A stretch of DNA of 64,000 nucleotides, taken from assembly GCA_963835295.1 (NCBI GenBank), contig CAWIEX010000010.1, forward strand, positions 620,001 through 684,000, in the 5' to 3' direction. The notes beneath the pieces were generated by a model, which made no database searches, was not told where the DNA came from, and saw only the letters and a list, made by a program, of their open reading frames with translations. Shown here one piece after another: positions 1 through 8,694 of this stretch. Both the position numbers and the translations under genes were made by a program. How positions within the stretch are numbered: the first letter of the stretch is position 1; each line of letters starts with the position of its first letter. The stretch comes from JAOPZW01 sp963835295. GTDB lineage: Bacteria > Actinomycetota > Thermoleophilia > Solirubrobacterales > Solirubrobacteraceae.

Positions 1-34
1 GCTCCTGCGCAGGAGCCTCGAGCTTGGTCGTCAT
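1..34 (-). CDS. 5' end of a minus-strand gene cut by the window edge
   Basis: An ATG at 34 (minus strand) opens a frame reading MTTKLEAPAQE before the window ends. A purine-rich GGGAGCG lies just upstream as a possible ribosome binding site. Only eleven codons are visible, so no function can be given. Confidence 0.4.
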   Translation of the reverse strand, partial: MTTKLEAPAQE

Positions 35-142
35 CGCTCCCTCCGCGGGCATTACCCCACAGGTTCTAAGGGTCAGCGCCGGGTTCGGTGGGCGCTATCT
101 CAGCCGGCCTCCGCCAGCCCCCCTGTTGGTCTATAGGGGATG

Positions 143-307
143 CTAGCGCGGGCGCTTGTCGTCGGGCTTCGCCGCTTCGCCGACAGGCGTGCCGTCGTCG
201 GTGGCCGCCGGCGCCGGAGGCAGGAGCTCGCCCGTGTCGGGGTCGACCTCCTGCGGGCCCTTGGTCACCTCGACGACACGCGCGGGGATGGTGAACTCGT
301 GCTCCAT
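143..307 (-). CDS. small hypothetical protein, 54 aa
   Basis: The frame opened by ATG at 307 encodes a short soluble protein, MEHEFTIPARVVEVTK..., with an acidic, proline-rich C-terminal half that contains DPDTGELLPP. There is no signal peptide or membrane segment. A longer in-frame start exists upstream, but its extra residues look like non-coding arginine/alanine-rich translation, so the inner ATG is preferred. It is divergent from the papain-like gene at 474. Family not recognised. Confidence 0.45.
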   Translation of the reverse strand: MEHEFTIPARVVEVTKGPQEVDPDTGELLPPAPAATDDGTPVGEAAKPDDKRPR

Positions 308-473
308 GTCTCTCGCGCTACCCGCTGGGCCGGGCTGCATGCGCTCTCGTCGCGAAGAAGTGTGGAGCTTGGCGCCCGTCTGGGCCCGCAAAAGTCCACA
401 AGCCGGCAAGGCGCCTCGGGGCAATGCGAGGATCGCCCCGCACGATCGTCTCTAGGGGAAGGAGAGGGGCCCG

Positions 474-1250
474 ATGGCCAAGCCCAAGCCCAGGCCGCTG
501 GGTCGCAGGGCGCCGACGGACTGGCGCCACTACGAGAAGTTTCCGCTCACTGCCGCGACGACGCCGGCCGCGCCGACGCCGGTGGCGATCGGCGTCAACT
601 GGTACGAGGACTTCGACACCCCGGTCCAGAAGGGCAGTCGCTCCTGGATCGGGTTGAACTCCAAGCAGCTCGGCAAGGTCCGCGGCGGGCACTGCGTCTG
701 CCTGGAGCCGGGCGACCAGGTCAACGGCACCGGCGAGGTCGTCCGCCTGCTGCAGGACAGCCAGAGCTGGTGGGACTTCTACGACCAGGGCCGCGAGGGC
801 GCGTGCGTCGGCTTCGGCTGCTCGCGCATGATGAGCCTGCTCAACCGCAAGCGTTACGACGCCCGCTGGCTGTGGGACTGGGCCAAGTCGACCGACGAGT
901 GGCCCGAGACCAACCCGGGCGACGACCAGGGCACGAGCGTGCGCGCGGCGTGCGAGATCCTGCGCTCGCGCGGCCACGTGCCGTGGAAGCAGAACTTCAA
1001 GGGGCGCAGCTACAAGCAGCGCGACAAGGAGGAGCCGGCAGCCGACGAGGGCATCGGCGTCTACCGGTGGGCCAAGACCGTCGACGAGGTCCACAACATC
1101 CTCAAGAGCCCGGCCAACGATGCCGCGGGCGCGGTGCGGATCCTCAACTCGTGGGGCCGCGGCTACCCGCACCGGGTGTGGATGCCCGACGAGACCCTGC
1201 AGCGGCTGATCGACGAGGACGGCGAGGTCGCGCTGGTCACCGACCGGTGA
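474..1250 (+). CDS. papain-like (C1-type) cysteine peptidase homologue with permuted segment order
   Basis: This 258-aa protein carries the signatures of a C1A peptidase: DQGREGACVGF (Gln105, Cys111), GGHCVCLEP (His73) and ILNSWG (Asn225). In papain-like enzymes the order along the chain is Cys-His-Asn; here the His segment (about residues 36-78, PVAIGVNWYEDF to the GGH) lies before the Cys helix. This segment would normally sit between residues 217 and 221, just before the NSWG strand. There is no signal peptide, so the protein is probably cytoplasmic. It starts at an ATG after a purine-rich GGAAGGAGAGG leader. Its 3' end overlaps the convergent VWA gene by 14 bp. Activity is uncertain: either a true intragenic rearrangement or an assembly error. 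Confidence 0.75.
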   Translation: MAKPKPRPLGRRAPTDWRHYEKFPLTAATTPAAPTPVAIGVNWYEDFDTPVQKGSRSWIGLNSKQLGKVRGGHCVCLEPGDQVNGTGEVVRLLQDSQSWWDFYDQGREGACVGFGCSRMMSLLNRKRYDARWLWDWAKSTDEWPETNPGDDQGTSVRAACEILRSRGHVPWKQNFKGRSYKQRDKEEPAADEGIGVYRWAKTVDEVHNILKSPANDAAGAVRILNSWGRGYPHRVWMPDETLQRLIDEDGEVALVTDR

Positions 1251-2661
1251 CGGGGCGCGTGAGCGCCTTGACGAAGTCCTCGAGCTGGCCGGTGGTCCAG
1301 CACTCGAAGGCCTCGCAATGGCGCTCGTACGCCGCGATGACCGAGTCGCCGTAATTCCAATACAGGCGCGGCTCGGGGTTGAGCCAGAAGGTGCGCCCGG
1401 CCTTGTCGGCGACCTGCGCGAAGACGTCGGCGCGCGGGTCGCGGCCGTTGGTGCGGGCGTCGCCGAGGACGATCACGGTGGCGCGCGGGTGCAGGTCGTC
1501 CTCGACCAGCGTGGCGAACTCGCTCCACACGCGGCCGTAGTCGGTGTAGCCCGAGACGTCGGCCACGCCGGCATCGCGGCCGATCGCCTCGCTGACGGCC
1601 TTGAAGTTGCGCTCGCGCTCGAAGACATCGGTGACCTCGCTGATGCGCTCGATGAAGACGAACGAGCGCATCCTGCGAAACGAGTCGTGCAGCGCGTGCA
1701 GGACGCTGAGGAAGAAGACGCTGGCGCTCGTGACGCTGGTCGACACGTCGCACAGGACGTAGATCTCGGGGCGCCGCGGGCGGATCGGCTTGTAGCGCAG
1801 GACGACCGGCACACCGCCGGTCTCCAGTGACGCGCGCATCGTCTTGCGCACGTCGACCTGCGCGTGGCGCTTGCGCCCGCGCAGCTCGTGGCCCTGGGTC
1901 TTCAGGCGGCGCTTGAGCTGGGCGACGACGCGGTGCACGGCCGCCAGGTCCTGCAGCGGCCCGCTGGGCAGCGCGCGGTCGAGCTCGTTGAGCGGGCGGG
2001 CGGGCGGCAGCGTTTCGGTGCGCTCGATCTGGCGGCGCTCGAGCTCCTGGCGCAGGAGCGCCTCGAAGCGCCGGATGGCGTCGCGCGGCAGGCCCTCGGC
2101 GCGCGGGTCGTCGGGCGGCAGGTCGGGCTGGGGCTCGGCGCGCAGGCCCAGCGCGCGGCGGATGCGCTGGACGTCGACGCCGATGACGCCCGAGCCCTCG
2201 CCCTGGCGCCCGAAGGCGGCGATGGCCAGGCGCGCGAGGTCGCGCATGAGCGCCTCCTGGCCGTCGCGCAGGGCCTGGGCGATGTGCTGGCGCAGGGTCT
2301 CGAGGTTGAGCTCGGCGCCGGCGGCGTCCATCCCGCCGCCCTCGGTCACGCCCTCGCGGACGGCGGCCATCTCGGCGGCGCGGAAGAAGAAGCGGTCGAA
2401 GACGAGGTCGAAGATCCGCCGGTCCTCCTGGGACTTCGCCAGCGTCGCGGCCAGGCTCTCCTTGAAGTCGACGGGCTCAGACCACGGGACCTCGCGCAGG
2501 ACGGCGAAGGCGTCGAGCAGCTCGCTCGTGCCGACGGCCACGCCCTCGCCGCGCAGCTCCTCGCCCAGCTCGAGGATGCGCGCGCTGATCCCGGGCGGCG
2601 ACTCGTCGGGGTCGCCGCCGCCGTAGAGCGCCGCGCGCCGGCTAGCCGGCGGCCGTGGCAT
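1237..2661 (-). CDS. VWA-domain CoxE-like protein
   Basis: A 474-aa protein with an alpha-helical N-terminal half and a C-terminal von Willebrand factor A domain. The MIDAS metal site is visible as DVSTS (Asp305, Ser307, Ser309), and RYKPIRPRRPEIYVLCD leads into it. Proteins of this kind work with MoxR-type AAA+ ATPases as a chaperone pair that inserts metals or remodels target complexes (CO dehydrogenase CoxD/CoxE is the known example). The MoxR gene lies immediately upstream and overlaps by 20 bp, which implies translational coupling. Cytoplasmic: no signal or membrane segment. The client is not evident from the neighbourhood. Confidence 0.88.
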   Translation of the reverse strand: MPRPPASRRAALYGGGDPDESPPGISARILELGEELRGEGVAVGTSELLDAFAVLREVPWSEPVDFKESLAATLAKSQEDRRIFDLVFDRFFFRAAEMAAVREGVTEGGGMDAAGAELNLETLRQHIAQALRDGQEALMRDLARLAIAAFGRQGEGSGVIGVDVQRIRRALGLRAEPQPDLPPDDPRAEGLPRDAIRRFEALLRQELERRQIERTETLPPARPLNELDRALPSGPLQDLAAVHRVVAQLKRRLKTQGHELRGRKRHAQVDVRKTMRASLETGGVPVVLRYKPIRPRRPEIYVLCDVSTSVTSASVFFLSVLHALHDSFRRMRSFVFIERISEVTDVFERERNFKAVSEAIGRDAGVADVSGYTDYGRVWSEFATLVEDDLHPRATVIVLGDARTNGRDPRADVFAQVADKAGRTFWLNPEPRLYWNYGDSVIAAYERHCEAFECWTTGQLEDFVKALTRPVTGR

Positions 2662-3534
2662 CGGCGGGCCGCGCCAGCTTCATCCCGACGCGCTCGGCCA
2701 CCACGTCGAGGTCGGTGCGGTGCTTGACGATGATCGACATGGTGTCGGTGAAGACCCGGGCGTCGATGTCGTCCGCGCCGAGCAGCAGCAGGGCCCGGCC
2801 CAGTCGATCGACTCGGCGATCGATGGCGGCTTCTTGAGGTCCAGCTCGCGGATCATGGCCACGACCTCGACGAGCTTGCGGGCGACCGCGTCGCCGAGCT
2901 CGGGCGCGTGGAGCTTGACGATCTCGAGCTCGTGCTCGAGCGTCGGGTAGTCGAGCCACAGGTACAGGCAGCGGCGCTTGAGCGCCTCGGTGAGCTCGCG
3001 CGAGTTGTTGGAGGTGAGCAGGACGACGGGGCGCGTCTTGGCCTCGTACAGGCCGAGCTCGGGGATCGAGAGCTGGAAGTCGCTCAGCAGCTCGAGCAGC
3101 ATCGCCTCGAACTCCTGGTCGGTCTTGTCGATCTCGTCGATGAGCAGGACGACGGGCTCCTCCGCGGCGATGGCGGCCATCAGCGGGCGCTGGAGCAGGA
3201 ACTCCGCGCCGAAGATGTCGTCCTGGACCTCCTGCCAGCCCGCGCCCTCGGCCTCGGCCTGGATGCGCAGCAGCTGCTTGCGGTAGTTCCACTCGTAGAG
3301 CGCCTTGGCCTCGTCGAGCCCCTCGTAGCACTGCAGGCGCACGAGGGTCCGGCCGAGGTACTGGGCGAGCGCCTTGGCCAGCTCGGTCTTGCCCACCCCG
3401 GCCGGTCCCTCGACCAGGATCGGCTTGCCGAGCTTGGCGGCCAGGTAGGAGACGAGGGCGGTCGACTCGCCGGGCAGGTACCCGGCGCTTCGCAGGCCCG
3501 AGCGGACGTCCTCGACGCTGGATGGAGCGGTCAT
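2642..3534 (-). pseudogene. MoxR-family AAA+ ATPase (frameshifted near 2797)
   Basis: ATG at 3534 starts MTAPSSVEDVRSGL. The Walker A motif is GPAGVGKT, Walker B is VVLLIDEIDK, and sensor 1 follows at LLTSNNSREL. The frame runs cleanly to SIDWA and then needs a shift of one base to continue as RALLLLGADDIDARVF... and end at 2642. The break sits in GGCCGGGCCC where GGCCCGGGCCC would restore the frame, so a lost C in the sequence is the simplest reading. Restored length is about 297 aa, normal for MoxR. It is co-transcribed with the VWA gene that follows, and the two should work as an ATPase/adaptor pair. Confidence 0.85.
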
Positions 3535-3560
3535 GGACGGCGAATGATAGGAACCGCATC

Positions 3561-3779
3561 GTGTGGGGCCTCCTCCCGCTCGGGTTCTCGTATGACCCGA
3601 GCCCACCCTTCGGGACCGATCCGCGCCCCTTCGTCGCGATGATGATCGCGGGCTTCGTCATCGGGGTCTTCGGTCACATCACGCGCGTCAAGTCGCTCGT
3701 GGCCCTGGGGATCGGCCTCATCTTCCTGGCGACCTTCGTCTTCCCGCTGGTGGCGAACATCATGAAGTCGGGGTCCTGA
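3561..3779 (+). CDS. small membrane protein, about 72 aa
   Basis: GTG at 3561 opens a frame with two hydrophobic segments (VAMMIAGFVIGVFG and LVALGIGLIFLATFVFPLVA), preceded by a short proline-rich stretch, FSYDPSPPFG. An upstream ATG at 3522 is also in frame but would overlap the divergent MoxR start, so the GTG is preferred. It was probably inserted in the membrane as a hairpin. The gene lies between the MoxR and dehydratase genes. Family not recognised. Confidence 0.55.
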   Translation: MWGLLPLGFSYDPSPPFGTDPRPFVAMMIAGFVIGVFGHITRVKSLVALGIGLIFLATFVFPLVANIMKSGS

Positions 3780-3834
3780 GCCGCGCCGCGCCGCCAGCCC
3801 AACGCGGACCACACCGCGCTACGCTCGCGCGGCT

Positions 3835-3853
3835 ATGTACGGGGGCCTTACAT
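3835..3853. promoter_or_regulatory. inverted repeat ATGTA-N9-TACAT upstream of the dehydratase gene
   Basis: A perfect 5-bp inverted repeat, ATGTA and TACAT, is separated by nine bases and ends just before the GGGAGGG ribosome binding site of the gene at 3864. Its size and place suit an operator for a GntR- or TetR-type regulator, but no regulator gene is adjacent. Arms this short can occur by chance. Confidence 0.3.
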
Positions 3854-3863
3854 CACGGGAGGG

Positions 3864-5555
3864 ATGAGGGTGACGCGACCGCTGCGCAGCAACTTCGAGG
3901 CCGGGAGCGTGCGCGAGGCGTCGCGGCGCGCGCAGTGGAAGGCGCTGGGGCTGACCGACGCCGACCTCGAGAAGCCCAAGATCGCCGTCGTCAACAGCTC
4001 GTCGGAGCTGGCGATCTGCTTCCGTCACCTCGACGGCGTGGCGGCGATCGTCAAGGAGGCGATCTGGGCCGCAGGCGGGCTGCCCTTCGAGATCCGCACC
4101 ACGGCGCCGAGCGACTTCATCATCGCCGCGGGCGGCTCGGGCGGCTACATCCTGCCCTCGCGCGATCTGGTGGTCAACGACATGGAGATCGCCGTCGAGG
4201 GCGCGCAGCTCGACGGGATGATCTGCCTGTCCTCGTGCGACAAGACGCCGCCCGCGCATCTGATGGCGGCGGGGCGCTTCAACATCCCGACCATCCTCGT
4301 CATCTGCGGCTACCAGCCGTGCGGGGAGCTCAACGGCGTGGACGTCGACATCGAGGACGTCTTCGTGGGCGGCGTGCAGGTGGCCTTCGGCAAGCTCGAG
4401 GCCGAGCAGCTGCGCGCGATGGCCGACAACGCGATCCGCGGGCCCGGCGTGTGCCAGGGCATGGCCACGGCGAACTCGATGCACGTCGCCGTGGAGGCGC
4501 TGGGGATGGCGCTGCCCGGCGCGGCGCCGGTGCGCGCCAGCAGCCCGAAGATGATCGACTGCGCGCGGCGCTCGGGCCAGCGCATCGTCGAGATGGTCCT
4601 CGAGGACCTCAAGCCGCGCGACATCATGACCGCGGGCGCCTTCCGCAACGCCGCCGCCGCCGTGCTCGCGGTCAGCGGGTCGATCAACTGCATCAAGCAC
4701 CTCCAGGCGGCGGCCATCGAGTCGGGGCTCGACGTCGACGTCTACGGCCTCTTCAACGAGATCGGCGACGACGTCCCCGCGCTCAGCGCGGTGCGCCCCA
4801 ACGGCGCGCACTCGATCGAGCAGTTCGAGGACGCCGGCGGCGCGCACGCGCTGCTCAAGCAGCTCGAGCCGGTGCTCGACACGAGCGCGATGACCGTCAC
4901 CGGCGCCACCGTGGCCGATAACCTCGCCACCGCGGTCGTCCTCGACGACGAGGTCATCCGCCCGCTCGATCGCCCGTTCTCCGAGCAGCCGTCGATCGTC
5001 GTGCTCCACGGCTCGCTGGCGCCCGAGAGCGCGATCCTCAAGCTCGGCGTCCGCGAGCCGGGGCGCCAGAGCCGCGTCACCGGCCCCGCGATCGTCTTCG
5101 ACGACGGCGCCTCAGCGATGGCCGCCATCCAGGACGGGACGGTCAAGCCCGGCCACGTGCTCGTCGCGCGCGGCATGGGGCTGAAGGGCGGGCCGGGCAT
5201 GGCCGGCCCGGCGTCGATGATCCTCTTCGCGGTCGACTCCGCCGACCTGGCGACCGAGGTCGCCTTCGTGACCGACGGCCAGCTGTCAGGCCTGTGCCTG
5301 AAGGGGATCACGGTGGCCGAGGTGTCGCCGGAGGCCGCCGTCGGCGGCCCGCTGGCGCTCGTGCAGGACGGCGACGAGATCACCATCGACGCCGACGCGC
5401 GCACGCTGGACCTCCACGTCGACGAGGACGAGCTGGCGCGCCGGCGCGAGGCGCTCGGCGTCCCGCAGCTGCCGCGCGCGCGCGGCTACCTGTCGATCTA
5501 CCAGCGCAGCGTGCAGCCGATGTCGACCGGCGCGGTGCTGGTCGAGAACGACTGA
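3864..5555 (+). CDS. IlvD/Edd-family dehydratase
   Basis: A 563-aa enzyme of the dihydroxy-acid / 6-phosphogluconate / sugar-acid dehydratase family, which removes water from a hydroxy acid using an Fe-S cluster and Mg2+. Three candidate cluster cysteines are present: Cys52 (AICFRHL), Cys125 (SSCDKTPP) and Cys197 (GVCQGM). The C-terminal signature appears as VTDGQLSGLCLKG instead of the TDGRFSG of classical IlvD. These departures suggest a paralogue acting on another acid, not necessarily branched-chain amino-acid synthesis. A good GGGAGGG site precedes the ATG. No pathway partner lies nearby. The next gene is convergent with a 1-bp gap. Confidence 0.85.
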   Translation: MRVTRPLRSNFEAGSVREASRRAQWKALGLTDADLEKPKIAVVNSSSELAICFRHLDGVAAIVKEAIWAAGGLPFEIRTTAPSDFIIAAGGSGGYILPSRDLVVNDMEIAVEGAQLDGMICLSSCDKTPPAHLMAAGRFNIPTILVICGYQPCGELNGVDVDIEDVFVGGVQVAFGKLEAEQLRAMADNAIRGPGVCQGMATANSMHVAVEALGMALPGAAPVRASSPKMIDCARRSGQRIVEMVLEDLKPRDIMTAGAFRNAAAAVLAVSGSINCIKHLQAAAIESGLDVDVYGLFNEIGDDVPALSAVRPNGAHSIEQFEDAGGAHALLKQLEPVLDTSAMTVTGATVADNLATAVVLDDEVIRPLDRPFSEQPSIVVLHGSLAPESAILKLGVREPGRQSRVTGPAIVFDDGASAMAAIQDGTVKPGHVLVARGMGLKGGPGMAGPASMILFAVDSADLATEVAFVTDGQLSGLCLKGITVAEVSPEAAVGGPLALVQDGDEITIDADARTLDLHVDEDELARRREALGVPQLPRARGYLSIYQRSVQPMSTGAVLVEND

Positions 5556-5556
5556 G

Positions 5557-6091
5557 TCACCGCGGCCAGTCGGAGCCCACGAAGACGGCCACGACGGCGC
5601 GGTCGGCCAGCGCCCGTGCGTTGGCGTTCATCGCCACGACGCGATCTGACGCGATGTGCAGGCAGCTCGCCACACCCAGCGCGTCCGTCCGGTGGCCCCG
5701 CTCGTAAGAGACGATGGTCCGCACCCGCGACTGGTTGGTCACGTCGTTGGTGACCACGTTGGGCTCGTCGTACCCCCGGCTCATGAGCTGGTCGGCGGCG
5801 CCCCGCGCCGAGCCCGCTGATCTTGGTGCCGTTGAGGACCGCGAGGCTCACGCGAGGCCGCGGCGTCACCGGGGTCGTCTGCGGAGGCTGCGTCGGCGGG
5901 CTGCTCGCGGCGGGCTGCGGTGACGGCGAGGAGAGCGCCAGCACGGCGATCACCACGACCGCCGCGGCGGCCACCGCGCCGGCGAAGACGATCGTGGCGC
6001 GCCACGGGACGGCGACGAGGAAGCGCCGCCGCTCGGGGCGCCGGTGGGCCGCGACGAGCTGCTGCTCGAGGACGTCGATGAAGTCGGTCAT
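5557..6091 (-). pseudogene. single-pass membrane protein with LytR_C domain (frameshifted near 5805)
   Basis: The N-terminus (MTDFIDVLEQQLVAAH...) is cytoplasmic, followed by one membrane helix (about residues 31-53), a Pro/Ser/Thr-rich linker and a LytR C-terminal domain starting VSLAVLNGTKISGL. The frame then breaks. The rest, AADQLMSRGYDEPNVV... to VVAVFVGSDWPR, continues one frame over and ends at 5557. The start overlaps the stop of the sigma factor gene by ATGA (6088-6091). That coupling suggests it may act with, or restrain, the sigma factor, although no zinc anti-sigma motif is visible. The break may be a sequencing indel in a G/C-rich run. Confidence 0.75.
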
Positions 6092-6648
6092 GGCTGCTCC
6101 TGGTGGCTCATCCGGGCGCGCAGCGCGGCGAGCCCGCGTGACACGCGCTGGCGCGCGGCGGGCTCGGAGATCGACTGCGCGGCGGCGATCTCGTCGTAGT
6201 CGTGGTCCTCGACGATCCGCGCGCGCACGGCGGCGCGCTGGTCCTCGGGAAGGGCGGCGAGCGCGACGTCGACCTCGGCCAGCTCGGCGTCGGCGACCGC
6301 CTCGACGCGCTCGAGCATCTCGTCGGTCAGCTCGATGCGGCCCATCCCCATCCGCCGGCGCGCGCGGCGCTCGACGTGGCCGCGGCGCTGGAAGGTCACG
6401 AGCTGGCGGCGCGCGATGCCGTACAGCCAGGCCGCCGCCGGCCCGCGCGCGGGCGCGTAGCGACGCCGGCCGTCGAGCGCGGCGGCGAACGTCTCCGCCG
6501 TCAGGTCGGCGGCCAGCTCCGCGTCGCGGACGCGGCGACGGAAGTAGGCGATGACGCCGCGCACGTGCAGGCGGTAGAACGCGGCGAAGGCGTCGGGGTC
6601 GTCGGCGGCGGCGACCAGCAGGGCGTCGTCGTCGCGGTCGGGCTCCAT
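6088..6648 (-). CDS. ECF-type RNA polymerase sigma factor
   Basis: A 186-aa sigma-70 family protein with only regions 2 and 4. Region 2 (about residues 18-85) has FAAFYRLHVRGVIAYFRRRV and DLTAETF. Region 4 (about 128-180) contains ALPEDQRAAVRARIVEDHDY followed by the helix-turn-helix around YDEIAAAQSISEPAARQRVS. It reads through ATGA into the LytR_C membrane protein gene, its likely partner. It lies 23 bp downstream of the lipid-modification operon on the same strand, so it may be co-transcribed with it. Confidence 0.92.
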   Translation of the reverse strand: MEPDRDDDALLVAAADDPDAFAAFYRLHVRGVIAYFRRRVRDAELAADLTAETFAAALDGRRRYAPARGPAAAWLYGIARRQLVTFQRRGHVERRARRRMGMGRIELTDEMLERVEAVADAELAEVDVALAALPEDQRAAVRARIVEDHDYDEIAAAQSISEPAARQRVSRGLAALRARMSHQEQP

Positions 6649-6671
6649 GGTTGGTTCTTACGCGCTGGCCG

Positions 6672-7454
6672 TCACCGTGTGACCGGCGGCGTCGCGGTCG
6701 CGCGGATCACGCGCACGACGAGCTCCGGATCGTCCCACATCGGCAGATGGCCGCAGTCGGGCAGCAGCACCGTCCGCCAGCCCTCGGGAGCGACCCGCGG
6801 AGGACGCACGAGGCGGTCGTGCTCGCCCCACGCCAGCGTGACCGGGACGTCGATCCCCTCGGCGCCCGGAAACGACGTGCGCCGCATCGCGAGGTTCGTC
6901 GCCGGATACCCGGGCGCGGTCGCGTACGCGCGCACGATGTCGAGCGCCTCGGCGTGGGTCACCCGCTCGGGGTGGGCCATGTTCATCCCGAGCACGACGC
7001 GGCGCCCCCGGGGCGTGCGCAGCAGCGGGCCCATGATCGGCAGCAGTGCGCGGGCGAGCACCGGGCCGGGCTTGCGCGGCAGCTCGCCGTCGGCCAGCAG
7101 CGGCCGCGACCAGAAGCCCGCGGCGCACAGCGAGGTGACCGATCGCGCGCGGCCCAGGCGGGCGAGCTCGAGCGCGATCCAGGCGCCCAGCGAGCTGCCG
7201 GCGAGGTGCACCGTCGCGATCCCGCGCGCGTCGAGGTGATCGGCGAGCACCCGTGCCAGCGTGGGCGGGTCGGGCGTCGCGGCGTCCTCGAGCGGCGCGG
7301 ACTCGCCGAAGCCCGGCAGGTCGACCGCGATGACCTCGAACTCGGCGGCGAGGGGCGCGACGACGGGATCCCAGATCCGCCGGGTGCCGCCGATGCCGTG
7401 CACGAGCAGCAGCGGCGGCCCGGTGCCGCTGACGTCGGCCCCCAGCTCAGGCAG
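6672..7454 (-). CDS. alpha/beta hydrolase
   Basis: About 260 aa with the hydrolase fold: an oxyanion region LLLVHGIGG, the nucleophile elbow GSSLG, a late Asp in LAWGEHD and the catalytic His in PDCGHLPMW. No ATG, GTG or TTG is found near the expected start. The frame enters from within the methyltransferase gene, and CTG at 7454 (or 7445) is the likeliest initiator, coupled to the upstream stop at 7447. It is probably a lipase, esterase or thioesterase acting on products of the lipid operon in which it is the fifth gene. Confidence 0.82.
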   Translation of the reverse strand: MPELGADVSGTGPPLLLVHGIGGTRRIWDPVVAPLAAEFEVIAVDLPGFGESAPLEDAATPDPPTLARVLADHLDARGIATVHLAGSSLGAWIALELARLGRARSVTSLCAAGFWSRPLLADGELPRKPGPVLARALLPIMGPLLRTPRGRRVVLGMNMAHPERVTHAEALDIVRAYATAPGYPATNLAMRRTSFPGAEGIDVPVTLAWGEHDRLVRPPRVAPEGWRTVLLPDCGHLPMWDDPELVVRVIRATATPPVTR

Positions 7455-8694
7455 CTTCGAGCTCCTGCGGCTCGGCGACGGCGGCCGGCGCCGGGAGGTC
7501 GCCGCGCCAGCGCGGCTTGGCCAGCAGCAGCTGCACGTCGCGGATGCGCCGCTCGCGGAAGCCGGCCTCGCAGTAGGCGAGGTAGAGGTTCCATAGGCGC
7601 CGGAAGCGCTCGTCGTAGCCCAGCGCGGCGACATCGTCGAGCCGCGCCTGAAAGCGCCGGCGCCAGTGGCGCAGTGTCTCGGCGTAGTCGGCGGTGATGT
7701 CCTGCAGCCCGACCGCGTGCAGGTCGGTGCGCCGGGAGACGCAGCGGGCGATGATCTCGCTGGAGGGCAGGCAGCCGCCGGGGAAGATGTAGGTCGCGAT
7801 GAAGCTGCGGTTGCCCTTCTCCACGTGGTAGGCGCGGTCGTCGATGGTGATGGCCTGAAGGAGCATGAGCCCATTGGGGGCCAGCAGGTCGCTGCAGCGC
7901 GCGAAGAAGGTGCCGAAGTCCTTCCAGCCGACGGCCTCGATCATCTCTATCGAGACGAGCTTGTCGTAGCTGCCCTCGAGCTCGCGGTAGTCGCGCAGCA
8001 GCACGGTCACCCGGTCCTCGAGGCCGGCGGCGCGCACGGCCGCGACCGCGTGGTCGTGCTGCTCGCGCGAGATGGTCGTGGTCGTCACACGGCACCCGTA
8101 GCGCGTGGCGGCGTGCACGGCCAGGCCGCCCCAGCCGGTGCCGATCTCGAGCAGGTGGTCGCCCGGGCCGAGGTCGAGCTTGCGGCAGACCAGCTCGAGC
8201 TTGTGCAGCGCCGCCTCCTCCAGCGTGGCGCCCGCGGTGGGGAAGATGGCCGACGAGTACATCATCCGCTCGTCGAGGAAGAGCGCGAAGAGGTCGTTTC
8301 CGAGGTCGTAGTGCGCGGCGATCTGGCGGCGGCTGCGGTGGATCGTGTTGCGCGCGCGGCCCAGCGCGCGGGCCGGGGCGATGAGGGGGCGCAGCCAGCG
8401 CCGCGGGCGGTCGAGCGCCTCGCCGTTGCGCGCGGCCAGGCGCACGAGCGCGACCAGGTCGGGGCTCGACCACAGGCCGTCCATGTGCGCCTCGGCGAGG
8501 CCGACGCTGCCGCGCAGCAGCGCGGGATAGAAGGCAGGGGAGTTCACCTCGAGCACGGCGTGCAGCGGGTCGGCCGGATCGGGTGCGCCGAAGCGCACGG
8601 GCGGGCGGCCGGGCTCGCGCAGCTCCAGCTCTCCCCGGCGCGCCAGGCGCAGCAGGCGGTGGACGATGGCGCGGGCCACGCGGTGGCGCCTCAT
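7447..8694 (-). CDS. cyclopropane-fatty-acyl-phospholipid synthase family methyltransferase
   Basis: A 415-aa SAM-dependent methyltransferase of the Cfa family, acting on double bonds of phospholipid acyl chains. The SAM loop reads LLEIGTGWGGLAVHAA, and flanking family motifs include AHYDLGNDLFALFLD, MMYSSAIF and SIEMIEAVG. It starts at ATG 8694, overlapping the DUF1365 stop by four bases. The trio FAD oxidoreductase-DUF1365-Cfa recurs in many bacteria. In Rhodobacter related genes make furan or modified fatty acids in the singlet-oxygen response, so a methylated or desaturated-then-methylated lipid is as likely a product as a cyclopropane. Confidence 0.92.
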   Translation of the reverse strand: MRRHRVARAIVHRLLRLARRGELELREPGRPPVRFGAPDPADPLHAVLEVNSPAFYPALLRGSVGLAEAHMDGLWSSPDLVALVRLAARNGEALDRPRRWLRPLIAPARALGRARNTIHRSRRQIAAHYDLGNDLFALFLDERMMYSSAIFPTAGATLEEAALHKLELVCRKLDLGPGDHLLEIGTGWGGLAVHAATRYGCRVTTTTISREQHDHAVAAVRAAGLEDRVTVLLRDYRELEGSYDKLVSIEMIEAVGWKDFGTFFARCSDLLAPNGLMLLQAITIDDRAYHVEKGNRSFIATYIFPGGCLPSSEIIARCVSRRTDLHAVGLQDITADYAETLRHWRRRFQARLDDVAALGYDERFRRLWNLYLAYCEAGFRERRIRDVQLLLAKPRWRGDLPAPAAVAEPQELEAA

